From CALARM01 sp964431735 (GTDB lineage: Bacteria; Vulcanimicrobiota; SpSt-956; JAKJGF01), in the NCBI GenBank assembly GCA_964431735.1, contig CAYSLJ010000039.1, positions 1-46,323 of the forward strand: a DNA stretch of 46,323 bases, in the 5' to 3' direction. Below, one piece after another: positions 8,324 to 16,572 of this stretch (positions are counted from its first letter, which is position 1; each line of letters opens with the position of its first letter). The notes beneath the pieces are model-generated. The model searched no databases and had not been told where the DNA came from. It was given only the letters and a program-made list of their open reading frames with translations. The position numbers were made by a program, and so were the translations under genes.

Positions 8324-10387
8324 CTACTGCCCCGTCAGTTCTACTTCTAAAAATTCAGCATCTTTTACAAGCTGATTTACATCCAGTATGAGAGCGACTG
8401 TACCGTCTCCAAGTATAGTGGCTCCCGAAAGGCCTTTTGCATTCTGGTAAACCTTACCGAGATTTTTTATTACAGTCTGATGTTCCCCTATAACCTGATC
8501 TACAACAAAACCTACTCTCTGACCGTTCATTCTGGTAACTACAACCTGTTCAATCTCCCTCTCTTTAGCTTCTATGGTGAAGATTTCTTTTAAACTGATA
8601 TATGGTACAATTTCACCTCTCACATTTATAATATGCCTGCCATGGGCCAGTTCTATATCACTGCGGGTCAATTCCACACATTCTTCCACAGATGAAAGAG
8701 GTAATACGTAAAAATCATTCCCAATCTTTACAAGGAGCCCTTCAATTATAGCAAGGGTAAGGGGCAGTTTAAGCGTTATAGTCGTACCGAGTCCTTTATT
8801 ACTGGTTACTTCTATTGAACCACCGAGAGTGTCTATACAGCGTTTTACTACATCCATACCGACACCTCTGCCTGAAACATTTGTAATCTTCTTTGCCGTA
8901 GAAAATCCAGGAGCAAAAATCAATCCGAAGATTTCTTCTTCTGGCATTTCAGTATCAGGGGAAATAATGCCTCTTTCTAAAGCTTTATTATAAATAGCTT
9001 CTTTATCGAGACCGGCTCCATCATCTTCTATCTTTATAAGTACACTGGCACCTGCATGAATAGCAGACAGATGAATCATACCCCGGGAAGGCTTTCCCAT
9101 AGATTCCCTTACTTCAGGTGCTTCAATACCGTGATCTATACTATTTCTGATAAGATGGACAAGAGGGTCATTCAATCGTTCAATAACAGTTTTATCCAGT
9201 TCTGTTTCAGCACCGTCTGTAGTCATCTCGACATCTTTACCGAGTTCCTTCGACAGATCCCTTACAAGACGTTTAAACTTGCCAAAAGTAGTACCAATAG
9301 GAAGCATACGAATATTCAATGTATGATCTCTGAGTTCTACAGTAAGTCTTTCGAGATCCTCGGCAATGGCCGTTAATTGTGCTTTTTTGGCTTCATTTGC
9401 AGTCTGAGTAAGTCTGGCCTGGACAATTACAAGTTCACCTACGAGATCTACAAGTTTATCCAGTTTATCCGATGATACTCTTATACTTGAAGCCTGTTCG
9501 TCAGCCTTTTTCTTTTCACGGACATCGGCAGGTTCTAAAATATGTTTTTCCTGCTCTCTCACTTTTTGTTCAGGAATTTTCTCTATCTTCTGTTGTACAG
9601 AATGACGTAATTCCTGCAATTTCTCTGATGTATATTTTTTCTCAAGCTTCAATGCTTCTTCTTTATCTATTATATCGATCTTTAATTGACAGTTATCTTC
9701 AACAAAAATAAATATATCTTTAATATCATTCACTGATTTTTCTGACATCAGAATAATATTCCACCCGGTATAGCATAATTCAGAATCAATCATAGATAAT
9801 TCCGGTATATGTTCCCTGAGTGCAAAAATCTTACATTCACCGAGTCCTGTGAGTTCATCAATCAGATAAACAGGATTTGTTCCCATCATAAAAATATTAC
9901 TATCAGGGGTAAAGTGAATAAGATAGGTATTTACAGAAGATGTTTGAGACGGAACAGATGGAGGTTCAACTTCCGGTTTGGAGAGATGTTCCTCTATTTT
10001 TTGTCCCGGCATTAATTTTCTTAAAGACGAAATAATACTTTTACATTTTTCTTTATCTACAGGCTCACCTCCGGAAGATTCTTCAAGCATAAGCCTGATC
10101 TGATCCCTCGCTCCCAGAGTTAGATCTATAAGTTCAATAGTAACCTTCATTTCTTCATTACGTACAAGATCAAACACTGTTTCAATATCATGGGTAAATT
10201 CAGCTATATTTTCAAAGCCGAACATAGCTCCACAACCTTTAAGGGTATGCATTGCTCTGAATACACGACCTATTAACTCCATATCTTCAGGAGAATCCTC
10301 TAACTCAAGCAAAGCTGCTTCAAGTTCAGTAAGGAGTTCATAAGCTTCTTCTTTAAATACCCTGCTATATTCATCCATCTGTGACAT
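8324..10387 (-). CDS. cheA: Chemotaxis histidine kinase CheA
   Basis: The 687 residues follow the CheA plan. The HPt domain (1-105) has phospho-acceptor H47 in AMHTLKGCGAMFGF. A divergent P2-like/linker region spans about 150-280. The dimerisation helices (about 300-360) contain KLDKLVDLVGELVI. In the HATPase domain (about 360-540) the N box is HLIRNSIDHGIE, the G1 box EDDGAGLD and the G2 box VSGRGVGMDVVK. A C-terminal CheW-like domain follows (about 545-685). All catalytic motifs are intact, so it should autophosphorylate and pass phosphate to the adjacent CheY. It is last in a leftward operon with an MCP-like protein, STAS and CheY. No cheR, cheB or separate cheW is in the window. Confidence 0.95.
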   Translation of the reverse strand: MSQMDEYSRVFKEEAYELLTELEAALLELEDSPEDMELIGRVFRAMHTLKGCGAMFGFENIAEFTHDIETVFDLVRNEEMKVTIELIDLTLGARDQIRLMLEESSGGEPVDKEKCKSIISSLRKLMPGQKIEEHLSKPEVEPPSVPSQTSSVNTYLIHFTPDSNIFMMGTNPVYLIDELTGLGECKIFALREHIPELSMIDSELCYTGWNIILMSEKSVNDIKDIFIFVEDNCQLKIDIIDKEEALKLEKKYTSEKLQELRHSVQQKIEKIPEQKVREQEKHILEPADVREKKKADEQASSIRVSSDKLDKLVDLVGELVIVQARLTQTANEAKKAQLTAIAEDLERLTVELRDHTLNIRMLPIGTTFGKFKRLVRDLSKELGKDVEMTTDGAETELDKTVIERLNDPLVHLIRNSIDHGIEAPEVRESMGKPSRGMIHLSAIHAGASVLIKIEDDGAGLDKEAIYNKALERGIISPDTEMPEEEIFGLIFAPGFSTAKKITNVSGRGVGMDVVKRCIDTLGGSIEVTSNKGLGTTITLKLPLTLAIIEGLLVKIGNDFYVLPLSSVEECVELTRSDIELAHGRHIINVRGEIVPYISLKEIFTIEAKEREIEQVVVTRMNGQRVGFVVDQVIGEHQTVIKNLGKVYQNAKGLSGATILGDGTVALILDVNQLVKDAEFLEVELTGQ

Positions 10388-10410
10388 AAGGATACCCTTC
10401 CCTTATAAAA

Positions 10411-10773
10411 TTATTTCAAAACTTTTTTTACAACTGCTACCAGTTGTTCCGGTTTAAACGGCTTTACAATCCACCCCGTAGCGCCTGCTGTTTTACCTTC
10501 CTGTTTTTTTGAATCCTGTGACTCGGTAGTTAACATAATAATAGGAATAAATTTGAAGGTCGGATTTGACCGGACCTGTTTTATAAGTTCAATACCATCT
10601 ATATTGGGCATATTCAAATCTGTAATCAACATTTTTACAGAAGGATTTAATTTTGCCAGAGCATCTTTACCATCTACTGCTTCTATAACATCATAACCTT
10701 CTTTCTTGAGTGTAAAACTTACCATCTGACGAATACTGGCAGAATCATCTGCAGTCATAATGACCTTACTCAT
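10411..10773 (-). CDS. cheY: Response regulator CheY
   Basis: A stand-alone 120-residue receiver domain. The acidic pair D9/D10, phospho-acceptor D52 (LITDLNMPNIDG), the switch Thr in IIMLTTESQ and K104 in GWIVKPF are all present. These are the residues expected of a phosphorylatable CheY, and the sequence after the Lys (KPFKPEQLVAVVKKVL) is typical of chemotaxis CheY. Its ATG overlaps the stop of the STAS gene by four bases (ATGA), so the two are probably translationally coupled. The output is unknown: no flagellar or pilus gene is in the window. Confidence 0.93.
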   Translation of the reverse strand: MSKVIMTADDSASIRQMVSFTLKKEGYDVIEAVDGKDALAKLNPSVKMLITDLNMPNIDGIELIKQVRSNPTFKFIPIIMLTTESQDSKKQEGKTAGATGWIVKPFKPEQLVAVVKKVLK

Positions 10774-11111
10774 CTACTATTTCCTCCAATCCATAAACAA
10801 TTCTCATTATCACAGCCAGGATCTTTACAGGAATAGCCTGCTTTTTTCACTGTATCCCAAAAGAATTGAGGAGCTTTTTCAGACAGAGAAACACTTTTAT
10901 TTGTTTTTAAAGCAGTACGATGGGCTGAACATAATAACTGAAGACAGGAGAGATCTGCATCTGTAATATTTTCCAGATCAATAACCACACTGTTAGCCTT
11001 ATCTAAAGCTTCTATTAAAGCAGCCTTCAGTTCGCCGGCCCTCTGTACTGTCATATCGCCGTCTAAAATCAGCTTTCCTGTTCCTCCTTCTTCAAGTTTA
11101 AATTCCAACAT
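10770..11111 (-). CDS. STAS-domain protein
   Basis: A 113-residue single STAS domain like SpoIIAA anti-anti-sigma factors. LILDGDMTVQRAGELKAAL and VVIDLENITDADLSCLQLLCSAHRTAL show the fold, and the Ser in DADLSCLQ lies at the regulatory phosphoserine position of the family. The ATG at 11111 has AGGAAG upstream; the GTG two codons earlier is less likely. It starts 15 bases after the MCP-like gene and overlaps cheY. STAS proteins beside CheA and CheY occur in several chemosensory systems, where they probably act in array assembly or as a phospho-switch. An extra Cys-rich tail (SCKDPGCDNENCLW) is unusual and could bind a metal. Confidence 0.85.
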   Translation of the reverse strand: MLEFKLEEGGTGKLILDGDMTVQRAGELKAALIEALDKANSVVIDLENITDADLSCLQLLCSAHRTALKTNKSVSLSEKAPQFFWDTVKKAGYSCKDPGCDNENCLWIGGNSR

Positions 11112-11126
11112 AACCACTTCCTTCCT

Positions 11127-13354
11127 TTAAAAAAGTTCTACATTATCTCCCAGATCCTCTTCTTTATTATTTTTATTTTCTCCGAACAGTTCTACATTAT
11201 CTCCCATAGAACTATCACTGTCTCCGAACAGTTCCACATTATCTCCCATAGAACTGTCACTGTCTCCGAACAGTTCCACATTATCTCCCATAGAACTNNN
11301 NNNNNNNNNNNNNNNNNNNNNNNNNNNNNNNNNNNNNNNNNNNNNNNNNNNNNNNNNNNNNNNNNNNNNNNNNNNNNNNNNNNNNNNNNNNNNNNNNCTC
11401 CGAACAGTTCCACATTATCTCCCATAGAACTGTCACTGTCTCCGAACAGTTCTACATTATCAATGCTGTTACTTTTTCCGTAGCCCACTGCCTTATCTGC
11501 CTGCCGTGGAAGTTCACGCTTTCTATCAGGGACAGGTCTATCTGTTTTAACAGGACCAGGTTTAACAGTATTTTTCTGAAGAGGTCTGGATCTAACCGGT
11601 AAACCAATGGCTTTATGACTGGCTTTTGAAATCTCCGGTTTAACATGGCTAACTTTTGACAGATGGATTTTTCTTTCACTGTCCATAGTGTATCTGACTT
11701 CCAGATCCTTAAGAAAATCCTTTCTGCCTGAAGTTAACGGCGATTCAAGTTTTTTCGCCTGAGCTACTATTTCGTCAATTTCTTTCAGAGTATTATTTAT
11801 TACAGATGAAACCCTGGTGTGAACATTTATTTCTTTAACAGTTTTCTCTATATGAAAAGAAAGATTTTTACTGGAACCATTCAAATGAGTCATAAGAACG
11901 ATAATATTCTCATTCATTTTCCTGAGTGAATTTACAAGTGTTTTAAGGTTTCGAACCATATTATCAGTCTCATTATGTCCTTTAATACCATCAGAAGCAC
12001 TTTTAGATAAATTTTCACTTGCTTCAGATATATTATTTAAAAAATCAAGTACAGAAAGAGTCTGACTTCTGGAATCCAGAGATAACTGTTGAATAGCCTC
12101 TGCAATAGCTCCCATAGCTGCTCCGCTTGCACCTATATGAGTTGCCTTAATTCTGGCATTAAGAGCAATCAGTTCAATCTCTTTACCGGTCTGTTCTATA
12201 TCGCCTGCAAAACTGCACATCTGTTTTACTTTGGCAGCACCTGAGCTCATAGAATTTGAAACATTACGGTGTGTATCTTCACTCTTTAAAAGAGAAGAAA
12301 TAACAGAAGTGAGACCTTTTTCTATGTCACCCAGAAAAGAAGAACCTGTTCTATCAATATCACCGACAGTGTTTTTTATCTCTTCAGACATGGAGGTAAT
12401 ATGCTTATCAATAGCCTGAAGGTTATCCTTAATTCTGTTTACTGCTTCCACAAATTCCCTGAGCGAATATGCAAGCTGTGCTCTTTGAAGTTCACATATA
12501 TATCTTACCCTGCCTGTAAACTCTTCTCCGCCTTTACCTCTGTTCTGAATTTCGTCTTTAAGCCATTTACAGGCATCATTGAAAGCAGAAACTACATGCT
12601 CTATCTGCTGTCTTGTAATATCATGAAACTGTATAGACATAACAACTTCTCCTATATTGGTGCAAATATTTTGTGACTGTAACAAAATATTATTTGCAGC
12701 GGAGGAGGAATTAATATTCATATCCTGAAGTGATGAAAGGCTGGCTCTGACATTGTTAAGAATAGTAATTATCTGTTTATGCTGTTCTGTTTCTAACAGT
12801 ACAACTCCTGACATAGTATTTCCTATCATATCGCTCATAACCTTTGATTGTTCCATAATATCGCTTGATTTATTTGCGATACGGGCAGCAAGCTTTTTAA
12901 TATCATCTGCCAGTGTATTAAATCCTGCATCACTTCTTCCAAGTCTGGCACTTTCAATTCTTGTAGAAATAGCCATCATCTTCAATACTTTAACAATTTT
13001 TTTAAACCCTTCCATAGGCTTACAGATACTATCAAGCATATGTTTGATATGGCCGAGATTATTTGAACTCTTCTGCAAATCAATATCTGAGTCCTTCAGA
13101 TATCTCTCCATACTATCACTCAGATTTCCAAGACCTTCTATAGAATTTATCATTTCCTGACCTGCTATCAAATTAACAGCAGAAGAACATTCTCCCGACA
13201 TCTTATCAGCCATAGAACTTAATTCCATCAATTGTGAGCCTATAGAAAGGAATTCATTTTCCGTAGATCTGTTCACGGTATCAATAGTAGAAGCGCATTG
13301 ACCGAGAAGGTCCATCCAGATTTTGTAATTTTTCTCTAAATTCTCTGTTATCAT
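11127..13354 (-). CDS. Soluble MCP-like coiled-coil protein with C-terminal DNVELF repeats (contains assembly gap)
   Basis: About 650 residues precede the gap and 56 follow it. There is no transmembrane segment, so it should be cytosolic. Two MCP-signalling-like hairpin segments are visible: MMAISTRIESARLGRS...FNTLADDIKKLA near residue 130 and LIALNARIKATHIGAS...MGAIAEAIQQLS near residue 400. Heptad-rich helices surround them. A basic, Pro-rich linker (about 570-630) leads to tandem 14-residue units of the type GDNVELFGDSDSSM. Six DNVELF copies are visible, and the last is the protein's very C-terminus. The 100 N at 11298-11397 break the frame, but the repeat phase on both sides requires a gap of 8+42n bases, which restores it. 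The stop is therefore TAA at 11127. First gene of the STAS-CheY-CheA operon. Confidence 0.8.
11150..11470 (-). repeat. 42-bp in-frame tandem repeat
   Basis: Each unit encodes 14 residues (core DNVELFGDSDSSMG). Three units lie on the 3' side and nearly two on the 5' side of the gap, differing only by silent changes such as GTG/GTA and GAC/GAT. Such uniformity implies recent expansion and explains why the assembly failed here. Confidence 0.9.
11298..11397. other. Assembly gap (100 N)
   Basis: A run of exactly 100 N, the usual placeholder for unknown length. Flanking repeat phase predicts a true length of 8, 50, 92, 134... bases (8+42n), not 100. Confidence 0.95.
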
Positions 13355-13658
13355 AGTATTTTCCCTGTTCCTTATGTATTTCTTTCGTGACGTGTCAAAC
13401 GTGACGGGAAGATTGTATAAATGACCTATATAACATACAGGAAACCACCGGGTTATGTGCTTATAAAATTATATCGGCAAAATAAAATATATATTTAGTA
13501 TATTAAATATTATAACAGAAAAAATTATAAATATTAATAGGGAAATATGAAAATAGTGAGAGGGGAGAAGGGATGAGGGAGAGAAATACTATAAAATTAA
13601 AGTTATCATCAGATATATTTATATGAGAATTGTAACGGATAAAAAAATGACAATTAAA

Positions 13659-13812
13659 AGCCTGTCGGGAAAGTAATATTTTTTCAAATCTTTTCCACTG
13701 CCAGGTTCTGGAGAAAAACATATAACTTATTAACAGTCAGTTGTAAATTAAATAGAGACAAAATAGTATATGTCTGTAAAAACAGGGTTTCTTTCAGGAG
13801 GATTATATATTT
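13659..13812. repeat. Family C element, uninterrupted copy
   Basis: About 155 bp whose reverse complement matches 20341-20405 and 20505-20600 nearly base for base (for example TTTTCTCCAGAACCTG and CTGTTTTTACAGACAT). In the other copy the two halves are separated by a family B element; here they are joined at 13750/13751. This is the reference empty site. Confidence 0.85.
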
Positions 13813-13885
13813 TTCGGAAGAGCCTGGAAGTGGAAAGTTATGGGGCGACTTTTCGGATAGGCTCTAAATAACCTGCTCAAATATA

Positions 13886-13976
13886 TTACTGAGGTGAGCA
13901 TAAATAATAAATATCTGCTCTCGTGACGCGTGACGGGAGGAAGACTGTTATTACATGCTTATGCCCAGGTCAGTAA
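13886..13976. repeat. Family A palindromic element
   Basis: A 91-bp copy with the best-kept ends: TTACTGAGGTGAGCATAA at the left, and TTATGCCCAGGTCAGTAA at the right, complementary at about 16 of 18 positions. The core has GTGACGC then GTGACGG. Confidence 0.8.
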
Positions 13977-14097
13977 ATCGTGACGCGAAGAAAGAGACTA
14001 TTAATAATTTTTTATTCCTGACGCTTGACGGGAAGAATAAATTTTCATATTTCGTTACATTCACCGGATCATGGCTATTACATGGAGAATTATAAAT

Positions 14098-14637
14098 ATG
14101 AATATCATTCTTACGGGATTTATGGGCAGCGGCAAAAGTACGTGCGGTAAAATGCTGGCAGATATAACAGGAATGAATTTTATTGATACAGATACATTAA
14201 TAGAAGAAAAAACAGGCTCTACAGTAAGTGACATATTTGCACAGTACGGAGAAAAACGGTTCAGAGAAATTGAAAGTAATATTATTGAAGAAGTAAGCAA
14301 CATGGACGGTTGCGTTATTGCCACAGGAGGCGGGACAGTAATGTCTTCACAGAATATGGATAATCTAAGGAAAAAGGGAAAAATAATTTACCTCCATATA
14401 TCTTATGAAAAAGCAATGGAAAGAACGGGAAAAAATATTGAAACAAGACCTCTTATCCATAGAGGAAAAGATATAAAAAAAATATATAATGACAGACAGG
14501 AATTATATAAAAAGAACGATATTGAAATCAATGCTGATAAAGAAATTTCTGAAGTAATGAAAATACTTACTACCGAAACAGGTAAATTGGTATCCCCGAA
14601 ACATGGCAGACACACCTGTCCCGATCCGGGCTCATGA
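14098..14637 (+). CDS. aroK: Shikimate kinase
   Basis: A 179-residue P-loop kinase that phosphorylates shikimate at the 3-hydroxyl in chorismate and aromatic amino acid synthesis. The Walker A motif is GFMGSGKST (residues 7-15). The shikimate-binding residues are FIDTDTLIE (Asp), FREIE (Arg) and ATGGGTV. The lid Arg lies in ETRPLI. The ATG at 14098 is preceded by TGGAGAA; the earlier ATG at 14071 has no ribosome site and adds nine residues not typical of the family. The last 15 residues (from about SPKHGRHTC) are encoded by repeat-like sequence, so the original C-terminus may have been extended by a repeat insertion. Other aro genes are not nearby. Confidence 0.93.
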   Translation: MNIILTGFMGSGKSTCGKMLADITGMNFIDTDTLIEEKTGSTVSDIFAQYGEKRFREIESNIIEEVSNMDGCVIATGGGTVMSSQNMDNLRKKGKIIYLHISYEKAMERTGKNIETRPLIHRGKDIKKIYNDRQELYKKNDIEINADKEISEVMKILTTETGKLVSPKHGRHTCPDPGS

Positions 14638-14718
14638 GGGAAAGATATGTCATGGTAATGCAGCAGAAAAAATTATCCCAAAAGCTTCTGCCTGCAGAAG
14701 CTGATAATATGGTTATTA

Positions 14719-14806
14719 AAAGCTATGACCGGTTCGGTCACAACAGAATGAGAACCCGTTACTCCTGTCATGCGTAACACGTAAGGCGTTACGATTCTCA
14801 TATAAA
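14719..14806. repeat. Family G element with TGACCG palindrome
   Basis: TGACCGGTTCGGTCA at 14726-14740 is a perfect 6+3+6 palindrome. Downstream, ATGAGAACCCGTTAC at about 14749 can pair with GTTACGATTCTCAT at about 14788-14801, enclosing heptamer-type sequence. The same layout is at 40112-40198. Confidence 0.65.
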
Positions 14807-14823
14807 CTTATCTGGAGTGGTAA

Positions 14824-15771
14824 TTACGGAACGTTCAAGCCACTGCTCACTGCATTATCCATTATGAGAAAAGCATTTCTTCTGAGTGCGTCAAAATCTA
14901 CAAATCCTGCAGAAATCTGATTACCTTTATACATGAGTCTGAATTCTTCTTCAGAAAGCTTTAAAAACGGGACGAGAGGAATCTTAAAACCGATAAACCC
15001 GTAAGGAGAAACCTCTTTCACAGGTATTATATTTTTATTCTGCGGACATATATCCTGACAGGTAGAACATCCGTACAATCTTCTTCCCCAGATTTTTTTA
15101 TACTCTTCCGGTATAATAGCATTCTTTCTTCCGCTTATATATTGAAAACATCTTTTCCTGTCAATAATATAAGGTTTTATTATCGCTCCTGCAGGACAAT
15201 TTTCCACGCAAATATTACAGGATGAGCATTTATTTTGCTCTGAAGGTTTATCAGCAGGTAATTCCAGATCGGTAATAATACCTCCGAGAATTATTCTTGA
15301 GCCATATTCTTCCGTATAAAGAAGGGAGTTTTTACCGTAAAAACCAAGACCTGCTCTTACGGCAAGAGGTTTTTCAGCAAGAGGGCCATTAACAAATATT
15401 TTAAAATTCCCCGGTATATATTCATTTATAAATTTTACAAGTTTCTGAAGTTTTTTTCTTAAAAATTTATAATTATTCCTGACAGTATAAAGAGCTATTT
15501 CGCCATATGGTTCATCAGAAAACATACTGTCTTCTTCATAATAACAGAGTAATGCCATTATGATTGATTTGCCTTCGCGCATAAAAGAGGCAGGGGAACA
15601 GAAAGAATCTATCTTTTCTTTGCTCCATCTATCATTTTCCGGTATATATCCTTCCTTTAAACAACGTTTAATTTTCTCTTTTTCTTCAGAAAGATCGTCT
15701 GCAGTGGTTATACCTGCTCTTATACCAAGATTATAAGCTTCTTTTTTTATTCTATCACAGATTGTTTCCAT
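14824..15771 (-). CDS. QueG-like double [4Fe-4S] protein
   Basis: 315 residues resembling epoxyqueuosine reductase, the cobalamin- and iron-sulfur-dependent last step of queuosine synthesis in tRNA. The C-terminal third has two ferredoxin-like clusters, CSSCNICVENCP and CSTCQDICPQN, plus an isolated Cys in RKRCFQY. The core motif AVRAGLGFYGKNSLL is well kept. The segment before it, however, reads FVNGPLAEKPLA, where QueG proteins carry a catalytic Asp (VDxG). No Asp is present here, so the reaction may differ, and I do not assign the gene symbol. No queuosine genes are nearby. It converges with aroK and diverges from the zinc-ribbon gene. Confidence 0.7.
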   Translation of the reverse strand: METICDRIKKEAYNLGIRAGITTADDLSEEKEKIKRCLKEGYIPENDRWSKEKIDSFCSPASFMREGKSIIMALLCYYEEDSMFSDEPYGEIALYTVRNNYKFLRKKLQKLVKFINEYIPGNFKIFVNGPLAEKPLAVRAGLGFYGKNSLLYTEEYGSRIILGGIITDLELPADKPSEQNKCSSCNICVENCPAGAIIKPYIIDRKRCFQYISGRKNAIIPEEYKKIWGRRLYGCSTCQDICPQNKNIIPVKEVSPYGFIGFKIPLVPFLKLSEEEFRLMYKGNQISAGFVDFDALRRNAFLIMDNAVSSGLNVP

Positions 15772-15873
15772 ATTCTGTCATGTATTATATCTAAATATTT
15801 CAACAAAATAAAGGTTTTTTTATATAGAAATAGAATTTTATATAAGTAATTTTGATGATCTGAATATAAACAT

Positions 15874-15930
15874 TTATAGTTTAGTTCACAAAAATTACAG
15901 ATAATCGTCACGTGACACGTGGCGATAATT
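15874..15930. repeat. Family E half-element
   Basis: TTATAGTTTAGTTCACAAAA followed by a GTCACGTGACACGTGGCG palindrome. It matches the left half of 39722-39830. It lies in the divergent space 5' of the zinc-ribbon gene and ends next to that gene's ribosome site. Confidence 0.55.
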
Positions 15931-15946
15931 AAAAAGGAGTAATATT

Positions 15947-16567
15947 ATGAGGCGTTGTTTCAAATGTGGTACAGAAAATACCGATGATGTATATCTCTGT
16001 GTTAAATGTAATTTCAAATTACCGAAGTTAGACGAAAATATATCACCTCAGACAAATATTCCCAAATCTGCCCGTCTATCAAAAATTCTGGAAATAAGCA
16101 ATAACTATATGGATGGAGAAATATCTCCGGAAACAATGGTGGAAGAATTAGAACAGCAGAATATATCTTTCAGACAGGTTCTTATGAGATTTCGCAAGAT
16201 GAATCTGCCGAAACCGCTGCAGGAAGAATTCAAAGAACAGATTGATCTTGGTATCGAAGGAATGAGTTTATTTGTCGAAGCTATGAAAACCATTCAATCC
16301 ACTGCTCCTCCGCCGAAAGATGAACCGGATGATGAACCTTTTGAACTGGACGGAGATAGTAAGAAAAAGGTTTTAAAAGCTATGGAAAAAGCGAAAAAAG
16401 CAAATGAAATACTGAATGAATGTTATGAGAAATCCTGTGAAAGTATGAGACAGGTTCAGGAAGAAGCTATGATTTATGAAGATCAGCTGGGGAATATACT
16501 TCCTGAAGAAGAGGAAGAAAAGGAAGAAGGTCAGGAGAATATAATCCCGGAGGAAGAAGAGGAATAA
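15947..16567 (+). CDS. Zinc-ribbon acidic protein, function unknown
   Basis: 206 residues with an N-terminal zinc ribbon (C4, C7, C18, C21: CFKCGTENTDDVYLCVKC) of the type also found at the start of the four neighbouring kinases and the 38552-39241 protein. The middle is helical, with a coiled-coil-like stretch (KKKVLKAMEKAKKANEILNE). The last 30 residues are almost pure Glu. No enzymatic motif is seen and there is no signal peptide. It converges on the kinase cluster with only five bases between stops. The shared ribbon and proximity suggest, but do not prove, a common partner or pathway. The ATG follows AAAAAGGAG. Confidence 0.7.
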   Translation: MRRCFKCGTENTDDVYLCVKCNFKLPKLDENISPQTNIPKSARLSKILEISNNYMDGEISPETMVEELEQQNISFRQVLMRFRKMNLPKPLQEEFKEQIDLGIEGMSLFVEAMKTIQSTAPPPKDEPDDEPFELDGDSKKKVLKAMEKAKKANEILNECYEKSCESMRQVQEEAMIYEDQLGNILPEEEEEKEEGQENIIPEEEEE

Positions 16568-16572
16568 TATTT

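Larger units (their letters stand above)
13355..14097. other. 743-bp intergenic region with several repeat families
   Basis: It contains heptamer-type segments at 13387-13411, 13979-13990 and 14020-14036, family C (13659-13812), the shared terminal box (13847-13867) and a family A element (13886-13976). An AT-rich tract at about 13470-13560 may hold the promoter of the leftward chemotaxis operon. I could not identify a clear -35/-10 pair and see no gene. Confidence 0.65.

Noticed and set aside
11192..11297. Trp/Met-rich C-terminus (VLWEIMWNCSETV) of the MCP-like protein
   Set aside because: It is the 42-bp repeat read in the wrong frame after the 100-N placeholder.
14071..14097. Earlier ATG for aroK
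   Set aside because: No ribosome site, and it adds nine residues before the conserved first strand; ATG 14098 has TGGAGAA upstream.
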